Source: Hymenobacter pini
GTDB taxonomy: Bacteria; Bacteroidota; Bacteroidia; Cytophagales; Hymenobacteraceae
NCBI RefSeq assembly: GCF_020421205.1
Contig: NZ_JAIZZH010000003.1
Coordinates: 558,001-622,000 of the forward strand
DNA: 64,000 bases
Reading direction: 5' to 3'
Shown one piece after another: positions 15,934 to 27,294 of the stretch (its first letter is position 1; each line of letters begins with the position of its first letter). The notes under the pieces are model-generated. The model ran no database searches and had not been told where the DNA came from. It saw nothing but the letters and a program-made list of their open reading frames with translations. A program made the translations under genes and the position numbers.

Positions 15934-17796
15934 ATGGCCAAAGTCGCAATTAACCTCTCCACCGGGAGCCTGCAGCAAGAAGAAATCATTGTGGGCATCG
16001 ACCTGGGCACTACCAACTCACTGGTGGCCTACATCCACCCCGACAGCCGCCAGCCCCAGGCCATCAACGACCAAGGCCGGGGTACCATCGTGCCCTCAGT
16101 GGTGCACTTCCCTACCGAAGGCGCTGCCCCCATTGTGGGCACCGAGGCCAAAGAATACCTGCTCACCGAGCCTCAGAACACCATTTACTCGGTAAAGCGC
16201 CTGTTGGGCAAGAGCTACAAAGACCTGGGCCAGCACGCCGCCGACCTGGGCTACAAGGTGATTGATGACAACTCGGAAGGGCTGGTAAAAATCCGCGTGG
16301 GCGACACGTTCTACTCCCCCATCGAGCTGTCGGCGGAAATCCTGAAGGAGCTGCGGACCCGGGCCGAGCACGCCCTCAAAACGCCCGTGAACAAGGCCGT
16401 TATTACGGTGCCCGCCTACTTCAACGACTCGCAACGCCAGGCCACCCGCGACGCCGGCCGCCTGGCGGGCCTGGAGGTGCTGCGCATTGTGAACGAGCCT
16501 ACCGCCGCGGCCCTAGCCTACGGCATCGGCCTCTCGCCCGACGAGGAGAAAACTGTGGCCGTGTACGATTTGGGCGGTGGCACCTTCGATATCAGCATCC
16601 TGCACCTGCACCAGGGTATTTTTGAGGTGCTGAGCACCAACGGCGACACCTACCTGGGCGGCGACGACCTGGACCGCGCCATTTCCGACCACTGGACCAC
16701 CCAACACAGCCTCGGCGGACGCCTGCAGGGCAACGGCCCGCTGCAGCAGGAGCTGCGCCTGCTGGCCGAATCGGCCAAGCGCTACCTCAGCCAGCACGAC
16801 GACTTTGCCGGCAACCTGGGCGACGACGTGGTGGTGCGCCTCACCAAAACCGAGTTCAACCAGCTGGTGCAGCCCCTGGTAGACCGCACCCTGGCGGCCT
16901 GCCGCCAGGCCCTGGCCGACGCCAAGCTCACGCCCCAGCAGCTCGACGCCGTGCTGCTGGTGGGCGGTTCCACCCGCGTGCCGCTGGTGTACGACAGCGT
17001 AAGCCAGTTTTTCGGGCAGCCCGCCAACAACTCACTCAACCCCGACGAGGTAGTGGCTCTGGGAGCTGCCATTCAGGCCGACATCCTGGCCGGCAACCGC
17101 CGCGACGTGCTGCTGCTGGACGTGACGCCCCTCACGCTGGGCATTGAAACCATGGGCGGGCTGATGGACCCCATTATCCCGCGCAACTCCAAAATCCCCA
17201 CCAAAGCCGGCCGCCAGTACACCACCTCGGTAGACGGGCAGGTAAACCTGAAAATATCGGTGTTCCAGGGTGAGCGGGATTTGGTGAAGGAAAACCGCAA
17301 GCTGGCCGAGTTCGACCTGCGCGGCATTCCGGCCATGCCTGCCGGCCTGCCCAAGGTAGATGTGAACTTCCTGCTCAACGCCGACGGCATTCTGAAGGTG
17401 GAAGCCATTGAGCTGCGCTCCAACACCCGCCAGAGCGTGGAAATCAAGCCCCAGTACGGCCTTACCGATGAACAGGTAGAGCAGATGCTGCTGGACTCCA
17501 TGACCAACGCCCGTGAGGATATTGCCGCCCGCATGGTAATTGAGGCCCGCACCGTAGCCGAGCAGATGCTGTACCAGGTAGAGCGCTTCGTGGCCAAAAA
17601 TGGGCAGCACCTCACGCCCGAGGAAGTTACCCAGACCCAGGCCGGCGTAACCAAGCTAAAGGCCGCCCTCGAAACCAAGGAAAAAGATGTCATCCTGAAA
17701 GCCGTGGATGAGCTGGAAGAACTTACCCGCCCCTTCGCCGAGCGGGTGATGAACATCAGCATCAGCCAGGCCATGGCGGGTAAAAAAATTGGCTAA
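15934..17796 (+). CDS. hscA: HscA-like Hsp70 family chaperone
   Basis: I choose the ATG at 15934 ([12 protein letters not shown]) rather than the upstream 15844, because it gives the family N-terminus and a 620-residue protein like HscA, shorter than DnaK. The nucleotide-binding domain shows DLGTTNS (23-29), [43 protein letters not shown] and VGGSTRVP. The substrate-binding domain (about 390-510) is followed by a short helical lid. DnaK's long acidic tail is absent. HscA proteins hand Fe-S clusters from the scaffold to target proteins with HscB; no isc/suf genes lie nearby, so a general Hsp70 role is possible. A strong terminator follows. Confidence 0.8.
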   Translation: MAKVAINLSTGSLQQEEIIVGIDLGTTNSLVAYIHPDSRQPQAINDQGRGTIVPSVVHFPTEGAAPIVGTEAKEYLLTEPQNTIYSVKRLLGKSYKDLGQHAADLGYKVIDDNSEGLVKIRVGDTFYSPIELSAEILKELRTRAEHALKTPVNKAVITVPAYFNDSQRQATRDAGRLAGLEVLRIVNEPTAAALAYGIGLSPDEEKTVAVYDLGGGTFDISILHLHQGIFEVLSTNGDTYLGGDDLDRAISDHWTTQHSLGGRLQGNGPLQQELRLLAESAKRYLSQHDDFAGNLGDDVVVRLTKTEFNQLVQPLVDRTLAACRQALADAKLTPQQLDAVLLVGGSTRVPLVYDSVSQFFGQPANNSLNPDEVVALGAAIQADILAGNRRDVLLLDVTPLTLGIETMGGLMDPIIPRNSKIPTKAGRQYTTSVDGQVNLKISVFQGERDLVKENRKLAEFDLRGIPAMPAGLPKVDVNFLLNADGILKVEAIELRSNTRQSVEIKPQYGLTDEQVEQMLLDSMTNAREDIAARMVIEARTVAEQMLYQVERFVAKNGQHLTPEEVTQTQAGVTKLKAALETKEKDVILKAVDELEELTRPFAERVMNISISQAMAGKKIG

Positions 17797-17823
17797 CGAG
17801 TATTTCTGAGCACAATTAACCGG

Positions 17824-17863
17824 TAAAAGCCCGGCGGTCAGCCTTGACCGCCGGGCTTTTTCA
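17824..17863 (+). terminator. Rho-independent terminator of the Hsp70 gene
   Basis: AAAGCCCGGCGGTCA pairs with TGACCGCCGGGCTTT around a short loop and runs into TTTTT on the plus strand. Confidence 0.88.
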
Positions 17864-17986
17864 TTTCCGATTCGTAGGCTTGCTCATCTCATTGTATCAT
17901 CCGGCGGCCGGCACTAAAAGGCACAAAGCACATTTGGGGGTTACATTGGGTTCCCGAAGCAGCAGTAAACAGCACATAAAGTTCCC

Positions 17987-19198
17987 ATGAATCCGCACCT
18001 CGCCCGCCTGCACCGCCTAGCCCAGCAACCCAGCCGCCGCATCATCGGGCTGATGTCGGGCACTTCCCTGGATGGGCTGGATGTGGCCCTGTGCCGCCTG
18101 CACGGGCACGGTACCGGCACGCGGCTGGAGCTGGAGCAGTTTGCCACCGTACCCTACCCCGACGACGTGCGCCGCCGCATCCGGGAGGTATTTGCCCGCG
18201 AGCAGGTAAGCCTGGAGTACCTCACCTTGCTGAACCCCTGGCTGGGTAGCCTGCACGCCACCATGATTACGCAGTGCCTGAAGCAGTGGCAGGTAACTGC
18301 TTCGGATGTTGATCTGGTAGCCAGCCACGGCCAGACGGTGTACCACGCCCCCGCCCACCAGCACCAGCATCCCGACTTTGCGGGCCTGAACGCCACTCTG
18401 CAGCTCGGCGACGGGGACCACGTGGCGGTGGGCACCGGTATCATCACCCTCAGCGACTTCCGGCAGAAGCACATTGCCGGCGGCGGCGAGGGGGCACCAT
18501 TGGCTGCCTACGGTGACTATCTGCTGCTCAGCAGCCCCCACGAGGAGCGGCTGCTGCTCAACCTGGGCGGCATTGCCAACTTCACCTACCTGCCCCGCAC
18601 CGGTCAGGACGCCAGTACCGCCTTCAGCACCGATACCGGCCCCGGCAACACCCTGCTCGATGCCACCGTGCGCCAGCACCGCCCCGAACTGGCCTATGAC
18701 GAAGATGGCCGCCTGGCCCTAGCCGGCCACGTGCACGCAGGATTGTTACAGGAACTGCTGGCACACCCGTTCTTCACTGCCCCACTACCCAAAACCACCG
18801 GCCCCGAGTTGTTTGGCCCGGCCTACCTGCGCGATGCTCAGGCCCGGAGCCATACCCAGCAGTTGAGCCTGGAAGATATGTTGGCCACTCTTACAGAGCT
18901 AAGCGCTGTGGGCGTAACGCGCGCTGTGCAGCAGGTATTTGGTTTGCAGCCCGCACTGGCTGTGTATGCCAGTGGCGGCGGGGCTCACAACCCGGCGTTG
19001 CAGGCCGCCTTGCAACGGCATTTGCCCGGCTGCACGTTTGCCACAACTGAGGCGTTAGGCGTCCTGCCCGATGCCAAGGAGGCCATTCTGTTTGCGCTGC
19101 TGGCCAACGAAGCCGTGGCGGGTCAGCCTGTAAGTATTGGGGCCGGGCGCCAACGAGTACCCGCTGTGAGTATGGGCAAGATTTCTTTCCCGAAGTAG
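17987..19198 (+). CDS. anmK: Anhydro-N-acetylmuramic acid kinase
   Basis: This 403-residue protein phosphorylates and opens 1,6-anhydro-MurNAc released by lytic transglycosylases, giving MurNAc-6-phosphate in peptidoglycan recycling. The ASKHA phosphate loop GLMSGTSLDGLDVALC starts near residue 21, the second motif is LNLGGIANFTYL, the catalytic-Asp region reads STDTGPGNTLLD, and the adenosine motif is YASGGGAHNPAL. Length is slightly above the roughly 370-residue norm. It acts in the cytoplasm. It is a single gene between the Hsp70 terminator and the SusC-like gene; TACATTGG at 17943-17950 is a one-mismatch -7 candidate. Confidence 0.93.
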   Translation: MNPHLARLHRLAQQPSRRIIGLMSGTSLDGLDVALCRLHGHGTGTRLELEQFATVPYPDDVRRRIREVFAREQVSLEYLTLLNPWLGSLHATMITQCLKQWQVTASDVDLVASHGQTVYHAPAHQHQHPDFAGLNATLQLGDGDHVAVGTGIITLSDFRQKHIAGGGEGAPLAAYGDYLLLSSPHEERLLLNLGGIANFTYLPRTGQDASTAFSTDTGPGNTLLDATVRQHRPELAYDEDGRLALAGHVHAGLLQELLAHPFFTAPLPKTTGPELFGPAYLRDAQARSHTQQLSLEDMLATLTELSAVGVTRAVQQVFGLQPALAVYASGGGAHNPALQAALQRHLPGCTFATTEALGVLPDAKEAILFALLANEAVAGQPVSIGAGRQRVPAVSMGKISFPK

Positions 19199-19311
19199 CC
19201 TCGGCCTCACTGAGTACAATTTATCCTTCTTTTCAGTATGTTTAATGGCTTGCCATCAGTGCCTAAGGGGCTGGTGGCAAGCCGTTCTTTTTCACCCCTA
19301 TTTTTTACTCT

Positions 19312-22300
19312 ATGCCGCACACCTACTCTTTTGCCGGGTACCGAAGTCAAGTGGCCGGACTGGTACTTTTAGTGCCCTTGGTTGGCACTGCCTTTTCGGC
19401 TTCGGCTCAGAACACACGCTATATCATTCGGGGCCGGGTAGTGGACGTCCGCGGGGAAGCCTTACCGGGGGCTACTGTGCGGCTTCTTAACACCGTTCTT
19501 GGGGCCAGTACCAATGTGCAAGGCCAGTTTGAGTTGGCTCCCAGCCTTGCCCCAGGTACGTACCAACTGGAAATTAGCTCGGTAGGCTATACGCCGCTGC
19601 GACGCTCCGTAACACTTGGGGCTGATGCTACCGTAACGGTACCCGATGCCACTTTGGCGGAGGATTTGGTGCGCCTGAATGATGTGGTGGTAACCGGCAC
19701 CTCGGTGGCTACCAGCAAAAAGCAGCTCGGGAATACCATTGCAACGGTAAGCGGCGAGGAACTGCGTACGGCTGTGCCCACCCAGATTGATCAGGCGTTG
19801 CAGGGGAAATTCTCGGGGGTGCAGATTACTCAGAACTCGGGCAACCCCGCCGGAGGCATTTCTGTGCGCCTGCGTGGGCCCAGCACCGTGGCAGGCTCCT
19901 CCGACCCACTATATATCATTGATGGGGTAATTATCAACAACGACTCGCCCCAGCTACTGGACTTGGGCGGGTACGCGCAGAACCGCCTGGTTGATATCAG
20001 CCCCAATGATGTAGAGCGCATTGAAGTAATTAAAGGGGCTGCCGCTGCTGCCATATATGGTTCACGGGCCAGCAATGGCGTAGTACAGATTTTTACTAAA
20101 CGCGGCCAGGAAGGCAAGCCCCAGGTTACAGTATCCTCGCAATTCCTGACCTCGCAAATTCGCCGGGAGCTGGACTATAACAAGTACCCTTTCCGGTTCA
20201 CCACTACCGGCAACACCACCGACCTGACCCAGGTACCCGTGCAGCGCTACGACTTGCAGAAGGACATTTTCCGGACTGCCGTGGGCACGGATAACTATGT
20301 GTCGCTTACGGGCGGGGCCGGCGGCACTAAGTATTTTGCCTCCGGCAACTATTTCCGCAACCAGGGTATTGTGGACAATACAGATTTCAACCGGGGAGGT
20401 GGCCGTATCCGCCTGCAGCAGACGCTGGGTACCAAGGCCAGCGTGAGTGCGGGGGCCAATTACTCGCTCACGCACAGCCGGGAAGTACCCAACGGGGGCA
20501 TCAATGAGGCCTATGGCGCCCTGACCGGTTTCATCTTCGCCAACAACTATATAGACCCAGCTCAGGACCCCGTAACGGGCCGGTACCCAAGCACCGCCCT
20601 CAATATTGCCCGTACAAACCCGCTGGAGGCCATTAACCGCTTCGATTTTCAGCAACGTACGTCCCGCTTCATCGGCGACGCCCAACTTAACCTGACGCCC
20701 TTTGCCGGCTTCACCGCAGATTATGTACTGGGTTACGATGCCAGCACGCAGGTTGCCACTGGCTTTATACCCACCGGTAGCACCGCTCCTACCTACACAA
20801 CCGGCCTTGCCCGCCGGGCCGACCGTACTGCCTTCCTGGTTAACAACGACCTGACGTTGGGCTACCGCCGCGACGTTACCGAGTGGCTGGCCAGCACAAC
20901 CACGTTAGGAGGCACACTGCAATACGAGCGGGCGTTCCAAACCAGCATCCAGTCCATCAACCTGGCCCCCGTAATCCAGACTACGGCCAGCGGCACTATC
21001 ACCACCACGGAGCCGCGCACGGAGCGTACCATCCGAGGAGCATTTGTGCAGCAGACTTTTGGGTTGGCCAACCGGTTTTTCCTGACCGGGGCGTTGCGCG
21101 TGGACGCGGCCTCGGTATATGGAACTAAAGTACGCACCCAGTACTACCCTAAAATCAGTGGCTCCTACGTTCTTTCCGATGAGGCCTTCTGGCGGGAAGG
21201 AACGCTGCAGCGGTTCGTTCCTCAGTTCAAGCTTCGGGCCTCTTACGGTGAAGCCGGCAACCTCACGGCCATTGGGCCCTACGACCGATTTACCAACTTT
21301 GTGCCCGTTGTACAGGGCACGCTACCGGGGCTCATAACTTCCACTCAGCAGGGCAATAACAACCTGAAGCCGGAGCGCCAAAAGGAGTTTGAAGTGGGCA
21401 CAGATATGAGCCTGTTCAACGGCCGCCTGGGGCTGGAGTTTTCCTATTACGATAAGCGCGTAACCGACCTGTTGCTGCTCCGTGACCTGAACTTCAGTTC
21501 CGGTTTCAGCAACCGGTACGACAACATTGGCAACATGCGCAACCGGGGCGTGGAGCTGTTGATACGCGGCACCCCGGTTCAGGCCGAGCAGGTAATCTGG
21601 ACCATTACGGGCACGTTCTCGCACAACCAGAACCGGATTACCAATATTCCGGGCGGGCTTGTCACGTTTGCCAATGGGTTCGGGTTGGTAGCCGCCGTAG
21701 AAGGGAATCCGCTGGGCACTTACTACGGCACGTATTCAGCCCGCAACCCCGATGGGTCTCTGCTGCTCACGCCGGGTGGCCTGCCCCAGCGGGAGCGAGG
21801 CGTACAGGGCGTAAATGGTGTCCCTAGCGTGCCCCAACGCGCCGCCGATGGGCAGCCATCGGGCACATTGCTCAACGCGGTGCTTGGCAACCCCAACCCG
21901 CGCTACGTGGCCTCGCTCATCAACGAAGTGGCCCTATTGAAAGGCCGCTTATCCCTACGGGTACAGTTTGACACCCAGCAGGATTTTGACGTGTTCAACT
22001 TCACGGAGCGCGTGGGCAGCCGCGAAACATTTGGCGGCTTGGCCGTGTACGAGCCCGAGCTGCGCGGTGAAGTGCCCAAGGGCACCAGCGTAGCCACCTA
22101 CACCACCTACGATAAGTGGGTGCAGGATGGGTCTTTTATCAAACTGCGGGAAGCCTCGGCCAGCTACCTCATTCGGCCCAAATTGCTGGGTATGCGGGAG
22201 CTGCGCCTCTCAGTATCGGGCCGCAACCTGTGGGTAATTACCGACTACCGTGGCTATGACCCCGAAGTAAACGCCGCCGGCCAGAGCAACGCTGTGCGCG

Positions 22301-22365
22301 GCTTTGACTTTGTGGAAGTACCCATCCCTCGCACCGTTACGGTGGGTTTCAACGCCTCATTTTAG
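19312..22365 (+). CDS. SusC/RagA family TonB-linked outer membrane protein
   Basis: This 1017-residue outer membrane transporter has a signal peptide (about 1-34, ending in a SASAQ-type site), a carboxypeptidase-regulatory-like domain (GRVVDVRGEALPGATV, about 42-120) and a TonB-box-like LNDVVVTG. The SusC plug follows (LQGKFSGVQITQNSG, YIIDGVIINND, IEVIKGAAAAAIYGSRASNG), then a 22-strand barrel ending in RTVTVGFNASF. SusC proteins form the importer barrel that pairs with the SusD lid for glycans or peptides. The SusD partner starts 29 bases downstream. No glycosidase or regulator lies beside them, so the nutrient cannot be inferred. Confidence 0.95.
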   Translation: MPHTYSFAGYRSQVAGLVLLVPLVGTAFSASAQNTRYIIRGRVVDVRGEALPGATVRLLNTVLGASTNVQGQFELAPSLAPGTYQLEISSVGYTPLRRSVTLGADATVTVPDATLAEDLVRLNDVVVTGTSVATSKKQLGNTIATVSGEELRTAVPTQIDQALQGKFSGVQITQNSGNPAGGISVRLRGPSTVAGSSDPLYIIDGVIINNDSPQLLDLGGYAQNRLVDISPNDVERIEVIKGAAAAAIYGSRASNGVVQIFTKRGQEGKPQVTVSSQFLTSQIRRELDYNKYPFRFTTTGNTTDLTQVPVQRYDLQKDIFRTAVGTDNYVSLTGGAGGTKYFASGNYFRNQGIVDNTDFNRGGGRIRLQQTLGTKASVSAGANYSLTHSREVPNGGINEAYGALTGFIFANNYIDPAQDPVTGRYPSTALNIARTNPLEAINRFDFQQRTSRFIGDAQLNLTPFAGFTADYVLGYDASTQVATGFIPTGSTAPTYTTGLARRADRTAFLVNNDLTLGYRRDVTEWLASTTTLGGTLQYERAFQTSIQSINLAPVIQTTASGTITTTEPRTERTIRGAFVQQTFGLANRFFLTGALRVDAASVYGTKVRTQYYPKISGSYVLSDEAFWREGTLQRFVPQFKLRASYGEAGNLTAIGPYDRFTNFVPVVQGTLPGLITSTQQGNNNLKPERQKEFEVGTDMSLFNGRLGLEFSYYDKRVTDLLLLRDLNFSSGFSNRYDNIGNMRNRGVELLIRGTPVQAEQVIWTITGTFSHNQNRITNIPGGLVTFANGFGLVAAVEGNPLGTYYGTYSARNPDGSLLLTPGGLPQRERGVQGVNGVPSVPQRAADGQPSGTLLNAVLGNPNPRYVASLINEVALLKGRLSLRVQFDTQQDFDVFNFTERVGSRETFGGLAVYEPELRGEVPKGTSVATYTTYDKWVQDGSFIKLREASASYLIRPKLLGMRELRLSVSGRNLWVITDYRGYDPEVNAAGQSNAVRGFDFVEVPIPRTVTVGFNASF

Positions 22366-22394
22366 TTATTCCTCCGGCTTTTCTTCTTGTTGAT

Positions 22395-23738
22395 ATGAAC
22401 TTCCTTCAAAATCACTCGCGCCGGTTTGGGCTACCGCTACTGCTTAGTAGCCTGCTGCTAGCCACACCGGCCTGCCAGCTCGATTTACCCAATCCCAACG
22501 CCGCCACTGATGAACAAACGCTGGGCACCCGGGAAGGTATTTTTGCCCTAAGCGTAGGGCTGCGCCAATTATACTCTACCACCGCGCTGGAGCCCATCAT
22601 CCTGACAACGGGCACCACCAGCCGGGAAGTGAAAGGCGTAACCACTTTCGCTAACATCATTGAGCTGGAACAGGGTGGGGTGCAGCTTTCCCCTAACAAC
22701 GGCAACACATCCGCACTGTTTGCCCGTCCCTACCGCGTAGTAGCCATTGCCGACCAGCTCATCAGCGCCGCCCCCGGCGTGCTGGCCGCCGATGCTGGTG
22801 CCCGGAGTGGTGTGCTGGCTCATGCTTACCTATTCAAGGCAGCTGCCCTCGGTGCCGTAGCCCTCGGCTTCGAACAAGGGCCTCTGGACGCCGGTGCAGG
22901 CACTCCTGGCTTTGTGCCCCGCCAGCAGTTGCTTACTGAGGCGATACGCCTCCTGGACCAAGCCGCTCAAGAATTGTCGGCCACGGCTCCCTCCACCGAG
23001 TTTACTACGCAGGTATTGGGTACTGCTTTTAACCTGCCCAATACGGTGCAGGCATATCGGGCACGCTTCAACCTATTAGCCGGTAATTATGCTGCGGCTA
23101 TTACGGCCGCCAACCTCGTAAACCTCACCGTTGCGTCTACCTTCACGTACTCAGCCCAGAACCCCAACCCGGTGTATCAAACAGCGGTGCTGGCCGGGGC
23201 CAACTTCCGGCCACGCGACCGATTTGGCCTCCCGGCAAGCCTGGTAGAAGCCGGTGACGGCCGCCTGGCTTTTTACCTCACTGGCCCGGTGGTTGTCGAT
23301 AACAACAACGGCAGCTCCGACAACTTACGGACGTTGGGAGGCTTTTTCACGTCCCAAACCAGCGCTATACCGGCTTATCTGCCCGATGAAATGCGCCTGA
23401 TTCGGGCGGAGGCTAATTTGCGGTCTGCTACTCCAAATGTAGCCGCAGCCCTCACCGATATTAATGCAGTGCGCACGCAAACTACCGGCGACCCATTTGG
23501 GGTGTATGCCGCTTTACCAGCTTATTCCGGTCCGCAAACCGTAGATGCGTTGCTGCTGGAAGTCTACAAGCAACGCAGCGCTGAACTATTTCTCAGTGGC
23601 CTGCGCCTGGAAGACAACCGCCGTTTCGGCCGCCCTGCTCCACCTACTACGCTTACAGAACGCACTCGTAACTTCTACCCCTACCCACAGCAGGAACGTG
23701 TCAATAATCCCAACGTGCCCGCTGACCCTGCCATTTAG
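22395..23738 (+). CDS. SusD/RagB family nutrient-binding lipoprotein
   Basis: This 447-residue lipoprotein has an N-terminal signal (FGLPLLLSSLLLATPAC) with the acceptor Cys at residue 27, followed by QLDLPNPNAAT typical of SusD. The helical TPR-like scaffold follows (ALSVGLRQLYSTT, HAYLFKAAALGAVALGFEQ), and the conserved C-terminal part reads VYKQRSAELFLSGLRLEDNRRFG. SusD proteins cap the SusC barrel on the cell surface and capture substrate. The protein is shorter than the roughly 500-550 residues of classical SusD. It is translationally close to the SusC gene (29 bases) and followed by a terminator. Confidence 0.93.
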   Translation: MNFLQNHSRRFGLPLLLSSLLLATPACQLDLPNPNAATDEQTLGTREGIFALSVGLRQLYSTTALEPIILTTGTTSREVKGVTTFANIIELEQGGVQLSPNNGNTSALFARPYRVVAIADQLISAAPGVLAADAGARSGVLAHAYLFKAAALGAVALGFEQGPLDAGAGTPGFVPRQQLLTEAIRLLDQAAQELSATAPSTEFTTQVLGTAFNLPNTVQAYRARFNLLAGNYAAAITAANLVNLTVASTFTYSAQNPNPVYQTAVLAGANFRPRDRFGLPASLVEAGDGRLAFYLTGPVVVDNNNGSSDNLRTLGGFFTSQTSAIPAYLPDEMRLIRAEANLRSATPNVAAALTDINAVRTQTTGDPFGVYAALPAYSGPQTVDALLLEVYKQRSAELFLSGLRLEDNRRFGRPAPPTTLTERTRNFYPYPQQERVNNPNVPADPAI

Positions 23739-23797
23739 CTTCTGCTACTGAATAGGTGCTTCAACAGGTTGCCTCTCACCAGAGCCTGTTACAATAT

Positions 23798-23835
23798 AAA
23801 AAGCCCTTTCTGCTGCTTGCAGGAAGGGCTTTTTC
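23798..23835. terminator. Terminator after the SusC/SusD pair
   Basis: AAAAGCCCTTTC...GGAAGGGCTTTTT arms flank a short loop with T and A tracts on both strands, so it probably serves the susD-like gene and the convergent 148-codon gene. Confidence 0.8.
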
Positions 23836-23839
23836 TGGT

Positions 23840-24286
23840 TCACTTGGATGTCCGCAAAGGCACTACCCGAAACGCCTGAATCTGCCGCGACGCCGAGTCG
23901 GGAAACGTCACGTCGAGCTGTACGTGGGGGCCGGGGCTCAGACTATCGGTGCGGTACTGGAAGGCCACGAAGGGCTGCACCGTATCATCCTCGCGCAGGC
24001 GGTATCCCAGCTTGTACAAGTCGATAACCGGGCCGTAGAGGCGGGCCTGCTCGATGATGGGCTGGGTGGCCGCCCGAAAAGCCGGTAGCGGCAGCTGCTG
24101 CCGGGCCGTGGGGCTCAGGTGCTGATACGCCGCATCCCAGTTACCGGCCAGTACCGCCAGCAGAAACTGCCGCGCTACCTGCACCTGCGAGTTAGCTACC
24201 TGCTGGCGGGGAGTTGCGGGTGCACACAGGCTCAGGATCAAGCCAAGGCTCAAAAGTGCTACTCGCCGCAGTTGTACCACCATCAC
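23840..24286 (-). CDS. Small secreted protein, DUF3887/NTF2-like
   Basis: This 148-residue protein has a signal peptide (about 1-26: LLSLGLILSLCAPATP). The mature part reads ARQFLLAVLAGNWDAAYQHLSPTARQ, the beginning of a DUF3887-like, NTF2-type cone fold, and it continues with alternating strands (VQPFVAFQYR, PHVQLDVTFPD, IQAFRVVPL). In other bacteria this domain is found in secreted proteins of unknown role. It has no clear operon partner: the CARDB gene starts upstream on the same strand and ends 15 bases away, so cotranscription with it is possible. Confidence 0.7.
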   Translation of the reverse strand: MMVVQLRRVALLSLGLILSLCAPATPRQQVANSQVQVARQFLLAVLAGNWDAAYQHLSPTARQQLPLPAFRAATQPIIEQARLYGPVIDLYKLGYRLREDDTVQPFVAFQYRTDSLSPGPHVQLDVTFPDSASRQIQAFRVVPLRTSK

Positions 24287-24301
24287 TTCTGCCTTTTATA
24301 A

Positions 24302-25411
24302 CTACTGAACCAAAATGCGCCGGGTATACTGCCAGCCGGGGCTGATTAACCGCAGCAAGTACGTACCTGCGGGTATGTGTTGCGTACTGAACCTGGCCCG
24401 ACCTTGCTGCCAGAGCAGGGGCTGAATTGCTACGGTACGGCCCATCACATCCAGCAGCTGAGTGGTCACTGGTGCTTGGCTCAGTTGGCCCGGCAACACT
24501 ACTGTTACGTCTGCGTGGCCCTCAACCGGATTGGGGTAGACGCTTGGCTCCTCTTGCAAGCCAGCACGCATGCTGGTAATACTGCTGGTAACACGCAACG
24601 ACAGTGCCCGGGAGTTATTGGCCTTGCTCGACTCCACCACCAGATTACGGGGGTCAATCATAATAACCAGATAGTATGCCCCAGGCGGCGTACTGGCCGG
24701 AACGGTTAGTACTGGCATCGAAAACACAGTGCCGGAAGCAGTACCACCCGTACCGCCCGTACCACTTATGCCAGCATGTAAAGAAGTGCCCAGCAACACA
24801 TCGGTGCTGGCGGAGAATACGGTATCTGTTGATAGATAGTACCCTATCTCAAAAGGGCCCGTACCGGCCGGACCGTAGTTTTGCAGAAAGGAGAATACAC
24901 CCGTGCTGCCCCCGGCTGGCAACGTGCTGAACGACAACGACGGGCGCCACAACCCCATATCTGGTAACGACACGGCACCAGTTCGCACCGTGACCGGAAA
25001 GCTCACCACATTGTTCGTCTCATCCGATTCCTGCTCGGCGTTCAACGGGTCAGCCACTAATACTAAATAATAACTACCTGCTGGCACTTGCGGGATGCGC
25101 ACCGTAGCCGAGCAGGTGCCTGATTGACCGGGGAATAGCAACGACTGGCATGTACTATTGAGGTAGGTATCGGTAGCGTCCCATACCGCATCTTTGGAAA
25201 AGTAGTAGCCAATACAATTGAACTGGGCGCCATTCGTACCCTGGTTCTTAATGTCCGCTGACACCCACTCCGTACCGCCGGCCGTAACGGTAGCTGGTAT
25301 TGTAAAGGGCGGTACAATCACCAAATCAGGACGATTCATGGTCTGAGCTTGCCCTGATAACCAGGTCATCACCACAACGAGCAATAGAAGGAAACGTGTA
25401 GTCATACGCAT
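24302..25411 (-). CDS. Secreted CARDB-repeat protein with T9SS C-terminal sorting domain
   Basis: This 369-residue protein has a signal peptide (FLLLLVVVMTWLSGQAQ) and two CARDB-type beta-sandwich repeats (about 28-145 and 150-275). Each carries the family's YYLSTD/YYFSKD, PAGSYYLVLVADPLN and E-S-DETNN or ESSKANNS signatures. A C-terminal T9SS sorting domain follows (VYPNPVEGHADV, LLDVMGRTV, IPAGTYLLRLISPG, RRILVQ). CARDB domains act in cell adhesion or as structural spacers. The protein should be cell-surface or released. It is probably its own transcription unit upstream of the DUF3887-like gene. Confidence 0.88.
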   Translation of the reverse strand: MRMTTRFLLLLVVVMTWLSGQAQTMNRPDLVIVPPFTIPATVTAGGTEWVSADIKNQGTNGAQFNCIGYYFSKDAVWDATDTYLNSTCQSLLFPGQSGTCSATVRIPQVPAGSYYLVLVADPLNAEQESDETNNVVSFPVTVRTGAVSLPDMGLWRPSLSFSTLPAGGSTGVFSFLQNYGPAGTGPFEIGYYLSTDTVFSASTDVLLGTSLHAGISGTGGTGGTASGTVFSMPVLTVPASTPPGAYYLVIMIDPRNLVVESSKANNSRALSLRVTSSITSMRAGLQEEPSVYPNPVEGHADVTVVLPGQLSQAPVTTQLLDVMGRTVAIQPLLWQQGRARFSTQHIPAGTYLLRLISPGWQYTRRILVQ

Positions 25412-25452
25412 CAGTGGATATAAGGTATTTTCGTTGGTAAAGTGCTGTTGTT

Positions 25453-25773
25453 TTACTCTTTCTCCTGCGGCACCAGCACAAATACGTCCTCGCCGGGGCG
25501 CTTCATGATGTACTTCTCGCGGGCAAACTTCTCCAACAGCTCCGGGCTGCTCAGTAGTTCGGCCCGCTCCTTCTTCACCTTGTCAATCTCGCGCAGGTAG
25601 TATTCCTTGTCCGTGTTCAGCTCCTGGTACTTGGCATACATGTCGTACTGCTTCACGAAGTCGTTGGCGTCAAACAGGAACATCCACGTCAGAAACGCCA
25701 GCCCGGCCAGAAAGTAAAAGCTACGTAGGAAACGGGGTACTCGCTCGAAGATGTCCGAAGCTTGCATAAACAA
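25453..25773 (-). CDS. Septum formation initiator (DivIC/FtsB-like) protein
   Basis: This 106-residue bitopic membrane protein has a transmembrane segment FYFLAGLAFLTWMFLF (about 19-34), then a coiled coil (YAKYQELNTDKEYYLREIDKVKKERAELL, 47-76) and the conserved FAREKYIMKRPGEDVFVLV tail. That is the DivIC/FtsB architecture: in the divisome these proteins bind FtsL and FtsQ to activate septal peptidoglycan synthesis. Lying just downstream of enolase matches the eno-ftsB arrangement found in many bacteria, though a long terminator lies between them here. Confidence 0.9.
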   Translation of the reverse strand: MFMQASDIFERVPRFLRSFYFLAGLAFLTWMFLFDANDFVKQYDMYAKYQELNTDKEYYLREIDKVKKERAELLSSPELLEKFAREKYIMKRPGEDVFVLVPQEKE

Positions 25774-25860
25774 GGTGGCTTACTGGTGAGGCGGCTACTG
25801 TAACCGGCCTCAGCAAATATCCGCTATTCTCGGCATACCTGCTTGTTGCCTGCCGCCACC

Positions 25861-25917
25861 GCCCACAAAAAAAACGGCACCGCCGCCCCTGGGGCAACGG
25901 TGCCGTTTTTTGTGGGC
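25861..25917. terminator. Long bidirectional terminator downstream of enolase
   Basis: Arms of about 20 bases (GCCCACA(n)CGGCACCG and CGGTGCCGTTTTTTGTGGGC) pair almost completely, differing only in A/T run length (8 versus 6), around a 15-base GC-rich loop. It lies between eno and the divIC-like gene and should largely uncouple them. Confidence 0.88.
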
Positions 25918-25946
25918 GGCGCGGGATATCCACGCTACCCGGTCAA

Positions 25947-27272
<1,326 letters not shown>

Positions 27273-27280
27273 TTAGGCTG

Positions 27281-27288
27281 CAAGGTAA
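27281..27288 (-). promoter_or_regulatory. Candidate -7 element of enolase
   Basis: On the minus strand the sequence reads TTACCTTG or TACCTTGC, one mismatch from TAnnTTTG, 63 or more bases before the enolase start. The -33 box is not obvious. Confidence 0.35.
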
Positions 27289-27294
27289 ATAGTA

